From assembly GCA_964247055.1 (NCBI GenBank), contig OZ176057.1:1054001-1118000 (forward strand): DNA of 64,000 nucleotides, written 5' to 3'. Positions 23,836 through 36,221 of this stretch are shown piece after piece. Each line of letters starts with the position of its first letter. Position 1 is the stretch's first letter. The position numbers and the translations under genes were made by a program. The notes below the pieces were generated by a model that worked only from the letters and a program-made list of their open reading frames with translations, did not search any database and was not told where the DNA came from. The stretch comes from Paragordius varius. Lineage: Eukaryota > Nematomorpha.

Positions 23836-23898
<63 letters not shown>

Positions 23899-26162
23899 TA
23901 ATTTTTAATCTTAAAAAAGCATATATTTTTTTGAGCGTGAATTTGAATTGTTAGAGGGTGAATTTGAACTGTTTAAGGGTGAAATTGAATTGTTAGAGGG
24001 TGAATTTGAACTGTTTAAGGGTGAAATTGAAATGTAAATGGTATATATTATGCAATTATAATTTAGCTAAAATTATATAAGTTTTGTTGAGTGAATTTTC
24101 GATTTAGTAATCTTTGTCAAACGTAAAATTTACAATATATAACATTTACAATTCAAATTCATATTCATATTCATTACCCTTGAAACGATATAAACTTACC
24201 TTTTGAACAATTTAAATTCATATTCACCCTTGAACAATTCAAAATTAAAATTCACTGTTAATTCATATTCACTTTTGAGCAATTCAAATTCATATTCACC
24301 CTTGAAAAATTTAAAATTCATTACTCTTGAACTATTCTGAATTCACCCTTAAATATTCAAAATTACCTTAAAATAAATTATGTGTTTTTTTAAAAATTAA
24401 AAATTACCTATAAAAAAAATAAAATTTTGTTTAAAATTAAATTAATACCGAAAAAATAATAAACTATGCCCTTATGATGTATTTCATATTAATAATGAGT
24501 TATATTAGTTCGAAAAGACATAATTGTTTTTTTAGGGTGAATTTGAATTGTTTAAGGGTGATGAATTTAAATTGTGAGTGAATTTAAATTGTTCGAGGGT
24601 AAATTTGAAGTAATTAAGGGTGAATTGGGTAAATGAAATAGTCTTTTTACGGTTTTTTTAGTTTCTTGGAGTTTTCTTATAGTAAAAATAAATGGTTTAA
24701 GGACAGAACACAAAAGATTAATTAGATTATTTATTCATATTTTTAAACTAATTTATAAGGGTTTATTGCGATTATTAGAATTATTTTTTAGAGTTAAAAT
24801 TAATGCTTTACGGACAAAATTGATAATACATTAATGCAGTTTAGAGTGAAATCATACGGACAAAATGTGAAAAAAAGACAAATTTTCGTTTTTAAAAGAC
24901 AACCATTATTTTATACTTGCAGTTTTAAAAATAAATTATAACTAAAACAAATCATGATTTAAAAAATAATTTTGTTAAGGAAAAAATATTTATCTTTAAA
25001 TTTTTACGTTTTATCCATAGTATAATTTTAATTTTTACTGTCTTAATTATGGTTTAATAATTTATTTACTTTAATTACTTCTATATATACCATTTACAAT
25101 TCAAATTCACCCTAAAAATAAATTATCTGTTTTCGGGCAAATATAACTCATTGTTAATATGAAATATATTTTTACGACATAGTTTATTATTTTTACAGCA
25201 TTATATTAATTTTTAAACAGACATTTTAATATTTTAAAAATATTTATAAAATAAAAGTTTTAATCTGAAAAAACATTTAATTTATTTTAGGGTGAATTTG
25301 ATTTGCTCAGGGGTGAATTTGAATTGTTTGAGTAACTGTTTAAGGGTGAATTTTAACTGTTTAAGGGTGAATTTGATTTGTTCAGGGGTGAATTTTAACT
25401 GTTTAAGGGTTAATTTGATTTGTTCAGGGGTGAATTTTAACTGTTTAAGGGTGAATCTGAATTGTCAAGGGGGAATTTGAACTGTTTAAGGGTGAATTTG
25501 AATTAAAAATGGTATATAAATTAAATTTATATATATATATATATATTTATATATTTTAGTTACTCAACATTTTTATTCATGGAAAGTATCGTGATTACAT
25601 TGCTTGGTATGATAAATATCATGAATCCACTTTAGAGGAATTAGGTAAATTTTATTTTTTAAAATAATTTTTTTTTATAAAAATATAAATGTTTAATTAT
25701 TTTATATAAATTTTTATAAACATTTTGATCATTAGATTATATATATATATATTTATATATAAAAGTTATTTTAAATATTATCAATTTTTTGAAGTTTTTA
25801 TAATTTTATAACAATAATTGTATTTATTGCGAATGAACATTTTGTAAGTATACAATCAATATTTTGAACAATTTATGTTATAAAGACCTATATTTTACCC
25901 AAAACTTAGTTTTATTAAATTAAAATGTATAAAAAAAAATTTTTTTTATTTAAAAAAGCAATTAAAACCGTATAATATAAACATTTTAACAAATTTATTC
26001 TTGAACGATTCCAATTCATCCTAAGAATAAGTTATATGTTTTCGGGCTAATATAACTTATCATTAATAAGATATATATCTTTATAGATAAAATATAATTT
26101 CTTAAAATATAAAAAAATATAGGTTAGGATGAATTTGAATTGTTCAGGGGGTTGTAAATGTT

Positions 26163-26218
<56 letters not shown>

Positions 26219-29200
26219 AATATATATCATACCTTTATAATTGATATTCATATTTATAAAATATATATATATTAAATCAAGATACAGTAAAAATGCAATT
26301 TTACGGACAAAACTCAAAAATATATACATATATATTATTTCAAAAGACAACCCCATACTTTTTTGAACCTTAATTTTCCCTATTTAATCTATTTAATTAC
26401 AACTGTAAAATATATAATTGATTGCATACCTGTATACAATTCTATTTCATCTTTGCAACTAAAAACAATGGTTATATTGTAAAATAATAAAGATTTAAAA
26501 AGTATGTGGTTGTTTTTTGATAAAAAAATTTGTCTTTATATTTTTACGTTTTATCCATATAATTTCAATTTTTACTGTTTTTTTGTTTTTACCAATTTTT
26601 GATTTAAATGTGCAAAAAATAATTATTTGGAATCAAGTTTTTTTTGTTAAATTAATTTAAAAAAGGTATTTTACATTTGAAAACTTTTAAATAATTTTAT
26701 AACAAAAATATTAGTAAATATGTAAAACAAAACAATTTTATAAGTCCACTCTTATTTTAGTGTTTTAGGTCTAAAATATACCATTACATTTTAAATTTTC
26801 TCTATAATAAATTATTTGCTTTTAAGATTAAATAACCTATATGTTTTTATATTTTAATTTGTAATTATTAGAATACAGAAAAAATTATAAACTTAGCCAT
26901 AAAAAATATTTCACATCAATAATGAGTTATATTACCCCGAAAACACATAATATATTTTTAGGGTGAATTTGAATTCAAGAGTGATTTCAAATTGTTCCAC
27001 GGGCTAATATAACTAACTCATCATTTATATGAAATATATTTTTATGGAATAGTTTATTATTTTTTCAGTATATTGAAAACAAAATTTCATTTTTTTAAGT
27101 ATATAAAAAAATATAAGTAATTTTTAAAATCTTAAAAAACACATAATTTATATTTAGGGTGAATTTGAATTGTTCAAGGGTGAATTTGAATTGTAAATGG
27201 TATATAATTTTAACCAATTTTTTTACGTTTTAAAACAATCTATAGACTATTAAGTGCCTAATACCTTTTTTTTGATAGCCACAAAAAACTATATTTCATT
27301 TTTCCAAATTTTGCAATAATTGCATATTTTCCAAAATTAATTTTAATTAAAAATTTTTTTATTTTTTTTCTTGTGATTATTAGGCCTAAATCATGAAGAC
27401 AATTGTCGTAAAATCCGAATTCTAACATTTATTCAATTAGCCAGTGATGCCTACAATGCCAATTTAAACAAAAGCGGACAAAATATAACTGCGACGACGA
27501 CGAAAAATAGTTTATCAACTCACAATCAATCATCATTTACACCGTAAATATTTTATTTTAGTAAATTAAATTCACCCTTAAACAGTTCAAATTTACCATT
27601 TACAGTTTAAATATACCCTTGAACAATTGATAACCCTTGATCAATTCAAATTTACCCTTGAACAATACAAATTTACCCTTGAACAATTCAAATTTACCCT
27701 TGAGCAATATTAATTCATTCACCCTTAAACAATTTAGATTTACCATTTACAGTTTAAATATACCCTTGAACAATTTAAATATACCCTTGAACAGTTCAAA
27801 TTTATTCTCAAACAATTCGAATTCACCTTTGAACAATTTAAATTCACCCTTAAACAATTCAAATTGACCCTTGAACAATTCAAATTTACCCAACAGTTAA
27901 AATTCACCCTTGAACAATTTAAATTTACCCTTGAACAATTCAAATTCACCCTTGAACAATTCAAATTGGCCTTGAACAGTTCAAATTCACCCTTGAACAG
28001 TTCTAATTCACCCTTGAACAATTTAAATTTACCCTTGAACAATTCAAATTCACCCTTAATCTTTTTAAATTTACCCTTGAAATATCTTTTGAACAATTGA
28101 TATTATTCCTTGAACAATTCAAATTTACTCTTAATCTTTTCAAATTTACCCTTGAAAAATCCCTTGAACTATTCAAATTCACCCTTGAACAATTTAAATT
28201 TACCCTCGAACAATTGACCCTTGATCTATTCAAATTTATTCTTGAACGATTTAAATTTACCCTTGAACAATTCAAATTCACCCTAAAAATAAATTTTGTG
28301 TTTTCGGGCTAATATAACTCATTATTAATATGCAATATATATCTTATGGCATCATAGTTTATTATTTTTTCAGTATTATTTTAATTTAAAACAACAAAAT
28401 TTTATTTATTTATTAAAAATATATCTAAAAATATAGATTTTAATCTTAAAAAATATATAATTTATTTGAGGGTGAATTTGAATTGTTCAAGGGCGAATTT
28501 GAATTGTTTAAGGGTGAAATTGAATTGTTCAAGGGTGAATTTGAATTGTTCAAGGGCGAATTTGAATTGTTTAAGGGTGAAATTAAATTGTAAATGGTAT
28601 ATTTGAAATATATAGATATTATTGGATCTTTATTTTTATAATCAAAAAATATTTATTTTAGAGCTGGTCATTCGATACCGTTTCAAACTATAACGCATGA
28701 ATTAGATATCCCTTTGGATGAATGTGAAGAATATATTATAGATGGTAAAAACATTTTTTTAATTAAAAATTTCAGTAAATTCATAGAATTTAATTTTATT
28801 TAAAGTAACTATAAAGAAAAAGTATTTTTTTTATATGACAGTTTAAAAATTGTACATTTCGATATTTCTTTAATTTACAGTGACAAAATTATTCATTTTC
28901 TCAATGTAATCAGAAAGTTAGATAGTGGTATTTAAGTATAATGAATACATTCTTTTTAACCAATATTAATACACTTTTGCCAATATATATGTTTAATCAA
29001 AATATTTTCAATTTAAAATAGGGAATTTAATATTAACATAATATGGAAATCATTTATATTATGCTATCATTGCAATTAGAGGTCATAGTACTTCCTGATC
29101 AAGTAATAAATGGCTTATAAATGGTTTAAAAAGTACAAATAAAGAGCAAAAACCCATAATATTTATTTTTTTCCAATATATATATATATATTTATAACTT

Positions 29201-29705
29201 AGCAATCCGTACTAAACTTGTACGTTGTTTTAATATAATTATTTTTAGACAAATAACGTTATAATTATATACATGGATAACCAAAAAATAGATATAAAAA
29301 CTACAAAAAAAGAGAGCATTTAAAACTCAAAATATCCATATTTTTAGTATAATAATATAATTATATACATGGAAAACCAAAAAAATTATAAAAACACTCT
29401 TTTTTAACCCAAAATCATTAATATATTTATTTAACTTAGCAATCCGTACTAAACTTGTACGTTGTCGCATCGATGGAGCTATGCAATGTGTTGGTCCCCC
29501 TGAATTTGCTGCTGATAGAAGTTCCATCTTTTCGAATTCTACGAATTCTATGAATTCATCGAATAATCTTAATAATAATAATTCTGCCACTAATAATATA
29601 AATTCAAATTGGTCTACGCTTTCACAATCCCTAGACAACTGGATTAAAGTTTTTGGAAATGTTGGCAAAGCTTATCATGATTTAGTGGAAAATATGGTAA
29701 AATAA
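19306..29705 (+). CDS. EIF3M: eukaryotic translation initiation factor 3 subunit M (eIF3m), PCI protein
   Basis: Exons are 19306-19374, 19399-19522, 19553-19685, 19727-19850, 20760-20847, 23275-23453, 25560-25644, 27384-27543, 28662-28744 and 29440-29705, giving 436 residues (human has about 374). eIF3m belongs to the PCI-domain core of the eIF3 complex on the 40S ribosomal subunit. Colinear matches to the family include the helical block ending YKSWFTGWKLKYEE, then TIYLLDHLTLLPAINTL, then LLNIFIHGKYRDYIAWY. The PCI winged-helix part follows: CRKIRILTFIQLA, FQTITHELDIPLDECEEYII and DAIRTKLVRCRIDGAMQCV. The C-terminal helix is WSTLSQSLDNWIKVFGNV. The extra length comes from Asn/Ser/Thr-rich insertions at the end of exon 8 and in exon 10. 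The start is the first ATG of the matching frame. Intron 3 lacks a GT donor in the frame demanded by homology. Introns 1-3 are tiny; introns 4-9 are about 0.7-2.4 kb and full of MITEs. Confidence 0.92.
20129..20278. repeat. MITE-5 copy in eIF3m intron 4
   Basis: Starts ACGGTAGCGTATGGTATAAA and ends with its inverse. Confidence 0.8.
20941..21184. repeat. MITE-1 copy in eIF3m intron 5
   Basis: Two units per arm; starts about 90 bp after the donor of the exon ending at 20847. Confidence 0.85.
21637..23285 (+). repeat. tandem repeat carrying copies of the exon 6 splice acceptor
   Basis: The string GTCAACGAGCCTTAC, with a following ATGG(T/A)TGAATT block, occurs at about 21874, 22318, 22894 and at the real exon 6 (23266). 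A second block (GATTTTACAGT..., then ACTGGGGTTTTTT) follows the first three and also precedes them at 21637. Unit spacing is about 443, 576 and 372 bp, with T-rich filler. Confidence 0.8.
23516..24047. repeat. MITE-1 copy with enlarged arms
   Basis: About eight units in the left arm and four to five in the right, with a TA run of over 50 bp in the core. Confidence 0.85.
24137..24640. repeat. MITE-1 copy with enlarged left arm
   Basis: The left arm has irregular units that include extra ATTCATATTCACC pieces. The core is in reverse orientation relative to the previous copy, and the right end is worn. Confidence 0.75.
25086..25515. repeat. MITE-1 copy with enlarged right arm
   Basis: One unit on the left and about ten on the right; ends about 45 bp before the exon at 25560. 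Confidence 0.85.
25990..26160. repeat. MITE-1 copy, shortened core
   Basis: Left end worn. The right arm GGATGAATTTGAATTGTTCA leads into a long TA run at 26164-26216. Confidence 0.6.
26284..26580. repeat. MITE-2 copy
   Basis: Both arms complete (ACAGTAAAAATGCAATTTTA ... TTTCAATTTTTACTGT) in eIF3m intron 7. Confidence 0.85.
26778..27204. repeat. two MITE-1 copies, fused or nested
   Basis: A reverse-core copy and a forward-core copy share the arm around 26960-27000, giving arm-core-arm-core-arm. Confidence 0.75.
27566..28603. repeat. MITE-1 copy expanded into a satellite-like array
   Basis: About 33 units of the 21-bp repeat at 27575-28290, interrupted once by an internal terminus (ACCATTTACAGTTTAAA), then one core at 28290-28460 and six units on the right. 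It starts about 25 bp after the donor of exon 8. Confidence 0.9.
29196..29466 (+). repeat. duplication of the exon 10 acceptor region
   Basis: AACTTAG plus the first 26 bases of exon 10 (beginning CAATCCGTACTAAACTTG) occur at 29197-29229 and again at the real exon (29440). The interval also holds a doubled block ATTATATACATGGA at about 29264 and 29357. Confidence 0.85.
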
Positions 29706-29817
29706 ATTACTTAGTAAAATTTAAGATTTTTTGGGTTGAATAATAGTTAACATACATTGTTGCCCTCTTGTGGTTTTTTTGCTATATTAAGTAATTTCAA
29801 TGATTAAATATATGCAG

Positions 29818-29972
29818 GGTTTCATTGTATATGTTATAGATTGAGCAGGTACAATAAAGGGCATTTTTATTGGTTTAGAGACAGTAATAAATGAAAAAAA
29901 TAACTTTGAACCAATGATATTTTCCTTTCTTGTTTATGCATCTGGCAATAGTAAATGAAAAACTCATACTGT
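29818..29972. repeat. MITE-6 copy
   Basis: Worn left end; right end AAAACTCATACTGTATA clear. It lies about 110 bp after the eIF3m stop codon. Confidence 0.65.
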
Positions 29973-30005
29973 ATAACATAAATGATTGATTACAAAATTG
30001 TCAAA

Positions 30006-30220
30006 TACCATTTACAATTCAAATCACCCTAAAAGTTAATTCTCTGTGTTTTCGGGCTAATTATTTATATTAAAAATATCTTTAGGCCATAGTTTACTAT
30101 TTCTTCAGTATTATTTTAATGTTAAACAAAATTTTATTTTTAAAAATATAGATAAATATAGGAAATTGTTAATCTTAAAAAAAAATTATTTTTTAGGGTG
30201 AATTTGAAACGTTTGGGGTA
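30006..30220. repeat. MITE-1 copy
   Basis: One unit on the left; the right terminus is lost. Confidence 0.75.
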
Positions 30221-30421
30221 TATTTAAGGTTATCTTACCATTTTTATTTCTTTATTTTGTGATAAATAAAACAATAGGTTATATTAACCAAAAAATAAGG
30301 TTGAATAAAAAGTATGAAAGCTATTTTTATAAAGTTAATTAAATATAATATTTGTTGTCTTTGAGTTTTTTTACATTATTTTGTCTTTTCTATAGTAATT
30401 TCATTAATAATAATATAAAAG

Positions 30422-33400
30422 GAACTGCAGCCATCATTTAACATTGGGATTGATGGCTCCACATCAACAGCAACTGGTGTTTTGTCAGCCTCTGTTGCCA
30501 TGACAACGGTTGCTATGGCAACCACACCAGCTGTTTTGGCATCTACCACCGGCATTACCGTGGCAACCGGGAGAGAAGAACAAACCCATATGACCGCATC
30601 TCGCATAGGTGGCGCCCCATCACCTGACCCCTACTATAAAATGATTGGTCCTCCACCACCACCCTCTCATCAATTACATGCACAAGGTATACACTTAAAT
30701 ACTCATATGATAAAAATGTGAATATTTTTTTCCAAAAAAATGGATTTTTGCAAAAGTCTGTTTTTGTTTATGATAAATAGTAAAAAATCAAATGATTTTC
30801 CTTATAGTAAAAATTGAAATGTGGGCAAAATGTAAAAATATAAAGTCAATATTTACTTTTTTGCAAAAGACTGTTTTTTGTCAATAATAAATAGTAAAAA
30901 ATTAAATGATTCTCTTTAAAGTAAAAATGAAATAACGACAAAACGTAAAAATATAAAGTTAATTATTAATCTTTTTTGTAAAATGTTTATAATAAATAGT
31001 AAAAAATCAAATGATTCTCTTTAGAAAAAAAATTGAAATAACGACAAAACGTAAAAATATAAAGACAATTATTATTCTTTTTTTGCAAAAGACCGTTATA
31101 CTTTGGTTAAGGGTGTGATGATTTCAAACATACGTCTTTGTTTTTTAATAGCAAATAATGGAATAGTGATGTAATAATATAATAGTTTATGGTTGGGTTT
31201 AGTTTTAAAATAGTATGAGGTTGTTATCTTTAATAAAAAAAAATATTTGTTTTCTTTTTTATGTTCTATCTAACTAAAATTTTTACTGTATGATTAATGG
31301 TATATTTGTCCAAAATGTATTTTAAATGGGTTTTTTTGTTGTTTATACAAATAATTTAATATAAATTATATTATGCTTTATATAATGACAATAACCTTTA
31401 TCGAAAAAAATGTAATACCACACAAAATTCGCGCATATTTATGGATATTTTGTATTTTTCCAAATATCAATCAATACCATTCCTTTCAATATACCATTTA
31501 CAGTTCAAATTCACCCTTGAAAAATTAAAATTTACCCTAAATTTTTGTTTTTTCAGGCTAATATAACTCATTATTTATATTTAATATATCTTTATGGCAT
31601 AATTCATTAGTTTTTGCATTATTATATAAATTTTACGACAAATTTCATTACATAAAAATATAAAATAATGTAGTTTTTAATCTTAAAAAACATATAATTT
31701 ATTTTTAGGGTGAATTTGAATTGTTCAAGGGTGAATATGGATTGTTCAAGGGTCATTTTAAACTATAAATGGTATTATATATCACTTAAATAAAAAGATA
31801 TTTTTACATGTCCATATTCATTACGTTTAAAAAAATTTAAAAATTCAAATAAGTAACTAAATTGCAACATAAATTGTTAAAAAATTATTATATTATTCTT
31901 TCCACAATTGTTTTATTTTCATTTCCTGGAAATTTATTTATAAATCTTATTTAATTATTTTAGGTCCTGCTGCCTATTATGGGGACGAGCCTACCCATCC
32001 ACCTCAATTAATGTATGGTTCTGACTATCCAAGTATATATTTTGTACAATATGTCATTAAACATTAATTTTTTATGATTTAAATTTAAAATTTATTTTAT
32101 AACCTTTTTTAAACTGTAAATGGGAAGTTTTATAATTTTAAAGGGTTTTTTTACAACTATAATATAGACTTTAGATTCTAAGTTACTTAATATGTATATT
32201 ATTTTTTAAGATACAGTGGTAAAAGTAATTGTAATTTATACCTACCAAAGGTAAAAATTAAAAAAAATATTTTTTGAATTTTTAAATATACTAACCATTT
32301 ACACACTTCAAATTCACCCTCTAACAATTCATAGTCACTCTAAAATAAATTATGTGTGTTTTTAATACTTAAAAATTATTTATATTTTTTGTAAAATTTT
32401 TATAAATTAAAATAATACAAATATAATGAAGTAAGCCATAAAGATATATTTCATATTAATAAAAATATATTATATCAACCCAAAAACACATAATTTATTT
32501 TTACGGTGAATTTGGATTGTAAATGGTATATATTTCATCGCTTTGGTTTTCGAAATGAGACTTAGACATAGATGTAAATTGGTAATACAATCAATTATAT
32601 TGATTGTAATTATAATTAAATAGTTTATATGAAAAAAATTAAGGTTTTATAAAGTATGGTTGTTTAGCAAAAATTCTCTTTTAATCAAATGAATCTTTAA
32701 TGAAGTATGGTTGTTTTCTTTTTTAAAAAAATAGTTGTCTTTTTGTTTTAACAAAGGAATCTTTAAGAAAGTATGGCTTTTTTGAAGTTTTCTTATATTT
32801 TTATGTTTTGTCTTATTAATATAAGCTTTTATTGTAAATTTCATGTACATTTTTAAAAATTTATATATTTATATGCCATTTACGATTCAAATTCACCCTC
32901 GGACAAATAAAATTCACCCTCAAATATAATATATGCTTTTAAGATTAAAAATTACCTAAATTTTATATATTTGTAAAAATTAAAAATTGTTTAAATTAAA
33001 ATAATACTGAAAAAATAATAAACTATACCAAAAACACATATTTCATATTAATAATGAGTTATATTAGTTCGAAAACACATAATTTATTTTTTGGGTGAAT
33101 TTGAATTGTTCAAGGGTATTTAAATTGTTCAAGGGTAAATTTGAATTGTTCGAAGGTGAATTTGATGTGTTCAAAGAGTGAATTTGAATTGTTCAAGGGT
33201 GAATTTGAATTGTTCAAGGGTGAATTTAAACTGTAAATGGTATATAAAAAAATTTGAATCTAATTATAAATTGTTTATAGAACCACAGTTACCAGTACCC
33301 CAACCCTTTGTTGATTATTATTCATCGAAATCAGCTGATTTTCAGGCGGGCGCAATGGCGAATATCCGACCCTATGAATATCCGCCGCCTCTGGGAATAC

Positions 33401-34557
33401 CAACAGCTGATCGAAAACCAGATGATTATTATTATGGTAGTAGTGGTAATGCACCAGCATACTATCAATCATCGGATAATAGGAGACCACCACCACCATA
33501 TGATTTGCGTTCTGTACCTCCTGCACCGTATGAGGAGACAATTGGGGCACCACACCACCCCCCACCCTCCCAATTCAGATCTTTGGGGGCTGTTGGTGGG
33601 GTACCCTACAACCCCATTTACGGCAGAGAGTAAAATATACTCCTTTTTTTATTTTAACACTACCTTAATAATTGACAATACGAAAACAATTGTGGCTGTT
33701 TTTTTACAAAAAAAAGGCGTAAAACCCTTGTTAGAAGCGTATAAAATCGGAATAGTTCCTTGGCTATTTAGGGTTCTTATTTTGTAAGGAGCAGTTATAA
33801 AATTTATGTTGTTAATGCTATACGTTTTTTATGACAGCTACATTTTTTACGTCATTTTGAGCATATTTTTCAAACAAAAAGTAAAGTTTATATTATAATT
33901 GTTAATGTGTAATTAACCGCTTATGTGTAAATAATAAGTTATGAGATTATAGATACTTTTTGACAGTTGACATTTATACCTTATAGATAGTTATGTCCTA
34001 CCTAAAAATGCCTAATTTTTTGTTTTGTTTTTGCTATTAGATACGAGGAAGATGTAGATTACACCATGTTAGTACGTCCAACAATGGGAGGGCCTGGGGA
34101 ACGGGGTGCAATTCCACCCCATTATGCATTGCCCTTGGGCGGGGCCCATCATCCTTTACATAATATTCCACCACCACCACCACCCCAGTCATATGATGGA
34201 TTTAGGCGAGGGTCGGCCTTGGGGGCGCATTTATACAGTGGTGGTGGGAACACATTAGCAGCTGGTGTTGACACTTATGAGCACCGTACTAATCATAATA
34301 ATAATAACTATGCTAAAGATTATAATAGCAATCAGACATATGCCGCCGTTCCTTACAACAATTACGGCGGTGGAGAAGGTATCGGCAGCGGTGGTTACCA
34401 TGGCAACGTTGCAGCACCATATGATCGCAGCGGGCCTGGAATGTCATATCCTAGTGTAGGACATTCAAGGCTTCCACTACCCTTACCTCCACCGCTGTAT
34501 GGGGCACCCACACAACCCCAAATGACGTCGTCCCGTAGAAAATATTTGTTGGAATGA
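30422..34557 (+). CDS. Pro/Gly/Tyr-rich disordered protein; separate gene or C-terminal extension of eIF3m
   Basis: Exons are 30422-30686 (an alternative acceptor would start it at 30432), 31964-32032, 33281-33629 and 34041-34557, with TGA at the end. Phases agree throughout, giving 399 codons with stop. No start exon was found: the first exon opens in phase 0 behind AG, and its first ATG is at 30500. The preceding eIF3m exon has a good phase-0 donor at 29697, so direct splicing from eIF3m is possible. The product has an Ala/Thr-rich start and Pro runs (GPPPPPS, IPPPPPPQ). It also has a PPxY motif (RRPPPPYDLR) that could bind WW domains, Tyr/Gly-rich stretches (YNNYGGGEG, YYYGSSGN) and a basic end (SSRRKYLLE). 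The exons are clearly more GC-rich than the flanks. Such composition is common in RNA-binding or condensate-forming proteins, but no folded domain is visible. Confidence 0.7.
30720..31100 (+). repeat. tandem array of about 120 bp, three copies, built from a MITE-2 end
   Basis: Each copy has AATAGTAAAAAATCAAATGA, then a MITE-2-like end (GACAAAACGTAAAAATATAA), then TTTTTTGCAAAAGAC or a shortened form of it. Confidence 0.75.
31491..31775. repeat. MITE-1 copy
   Basis: Two units on the left, three on the right. Confidence 0.85.
32292..32529. repeat. MITE-1 copy
   Basis: Two units on the left, one on the right; both termini readable. Confidence 0.8.
32557..32836. repeat. MITE-2 copy, right part
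   Basis: Contains AATTGGTAATACAATCAATT and AAAGTATGGTTGTTT, the latter repeated three times near 32651, 32703 and 32770. Confidence 0.65.
32873..33243. repeat. MITE-1 copy in front of a Pro-rich-gene exon
   Basis: Two units on the left and about seven on the right; ends about 37 bp before the exon at 33281. Confidence 0.85.
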
Positions 34558-36221
34558 AAGAATGATGAATCGATCGCACATTAAAAATAATTTTTGATTT
34601 TATTTGAATTTTTTGTCTTGTTTTTATATATATATATGTATTGAGTAACGTTTTTTAAATATTTCTCTCACTTTATTGTTGGCCAATTGACAATACAGTA
34701 TAGCTTGTGGTTAAAAACAACATATATATGAAATTAAACAATGTTTCCCAGAATTTGTTAGCTTATATAAATGGACGAAATTTGTTTTTTATCATACACC
34801 ACTGATTCCAACAATAACGTGAATCGGCCAACAATGAAGTGAGTAGGATATTAACTAATTTTTCTTTATTTTTTTATATATTGGAACGAAATTTTATAAT
34901 TTAGTTTAATTAGGTTTTTGGGGATTATTTGGAGATATTTTTGCATATAATTTTATTTGTTTTACGTTATATAATTAGTTTTGTCAAGAAGTATATGTTT
35001 TTGTTAATAATTGCTTTTTTTCAATAAATGTCATTTGAGTTTATTACACCGTATGACCAAACGGTGATGTGATATTATGTTTATATCTAATATCAATCAA
35101 TAGCTGAGACCTTAGTTAAACTATTATCGTATAATTTGATTTAATCTGCTATAAATTGGAAAAAAACCTATGTAATAATATAAATTATCCTAAAAAATAA
35201 TATTAATTTACAAAAAGTTTTCATTGGTTTATTTTTTGGATTTAGCCAAATTTTAAAAAGTTTAAAATACCAAAAATTTTAATTAACATTTACTATAATT
35301 ATAACATTAAGATATGAGATTGTGTTATAAGGAAATTCAAATAAAACTTTAAAATATAAATTTTTACAACCTTAAAGCACCTGAATAACAATTCCCATAT
35401 TATGTGTCTGTCAAACACAAGAATAAAGGTAATGAAATCTCAATACTTTGGGGGAAAAAATGCTGTTTTGCGTCGTAAAAAAACACAATTTATAGTGAGC
35501 TGTTTAGGGTTTGGTTATTCAAATTTATTTAACTTAAAGAGCTTGTTTACTAAAAATAAACGCAAATATCACTTAATAGCGTGGAATATTTTTATTATAC
35601 ATGCTAGATAATTCAATACAAAATTTTTATGGTATTAAATATGTGTTATCTATGATTTTATTAAAATTGAATAAACTATAAAATATTTTTTTTTAGTCTT
35701 TGTCATGTTTTAACATACATCAAAACGCTATCACTGCATTAGTGTTTATTATTTAAAAAAACTGGCACATTTTAAAGTGGTCCGAAATTTGACACATCTA
35801 AAAGTTAAAACTAAATATAAATATTGCCTTTTATACCTAGATCATATATTTTATTATAAAGGAATGAAGCATGCCTTATTAAAAATTTAACATAAAATGC
35901 ATTAATATTGCTTTTTTTATATGGATCAATCAGCAAAAAAATATAAATATTTTTAAGGTTAAAACCAAAGTTAACACCATAATCCTGATTTATATAGAGA
36001 ATTTTTAACCCCCAATATTTCATCAAAATATTTTACCTGCCCACTGAGTCGTAGGGTTGTTTATGGCTATTCAAAAGTGCATTTATTAATTAAATTTAAA
36101 TCACAGCAATTTTATTTTAATGAGTGTGAATTTGATATGAAAATTTGGAATATGTCTAATAAATAATAAATCGATATAAATTTCGTTAAACAATATATTC
36201 TTACAAAATTATTTTTATGTA
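34558..36221. other. convergent intergenic stretch, left part
   Basis: This is AT-rich DNA between the Pro-rich gene (+) and the GPCR gene (-). Apart from an ATTAAA hexamer about 20-25 nt after the TGA, which could serve polyadenylation, I see no gene, RNA or clear element in it. Confidence 0.5.

Noticed and set aside
23841-23895. Long TA runs that might suggest regulatory TATA clusters
   Set aside because: They are microsatellites, mostly at MITE cores or insertion flanks, not tied to gene starts.
27637-28312. Overlapping open frames on both strands with seven-residue repeats (NSPLNNS, NLNCSRV, ELFKGEF)
   Set aside because: They are translations of the 21-bp MITE-1 unit, open in several frames because 21 is a multiple of three; no start or splice context supports coding.
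33275-33787. Frames in both orientations overlapping the Pro/Tyr-rich exon
   Set aside because: They are shadows of the GC-richer coding exon at 33281-33629.
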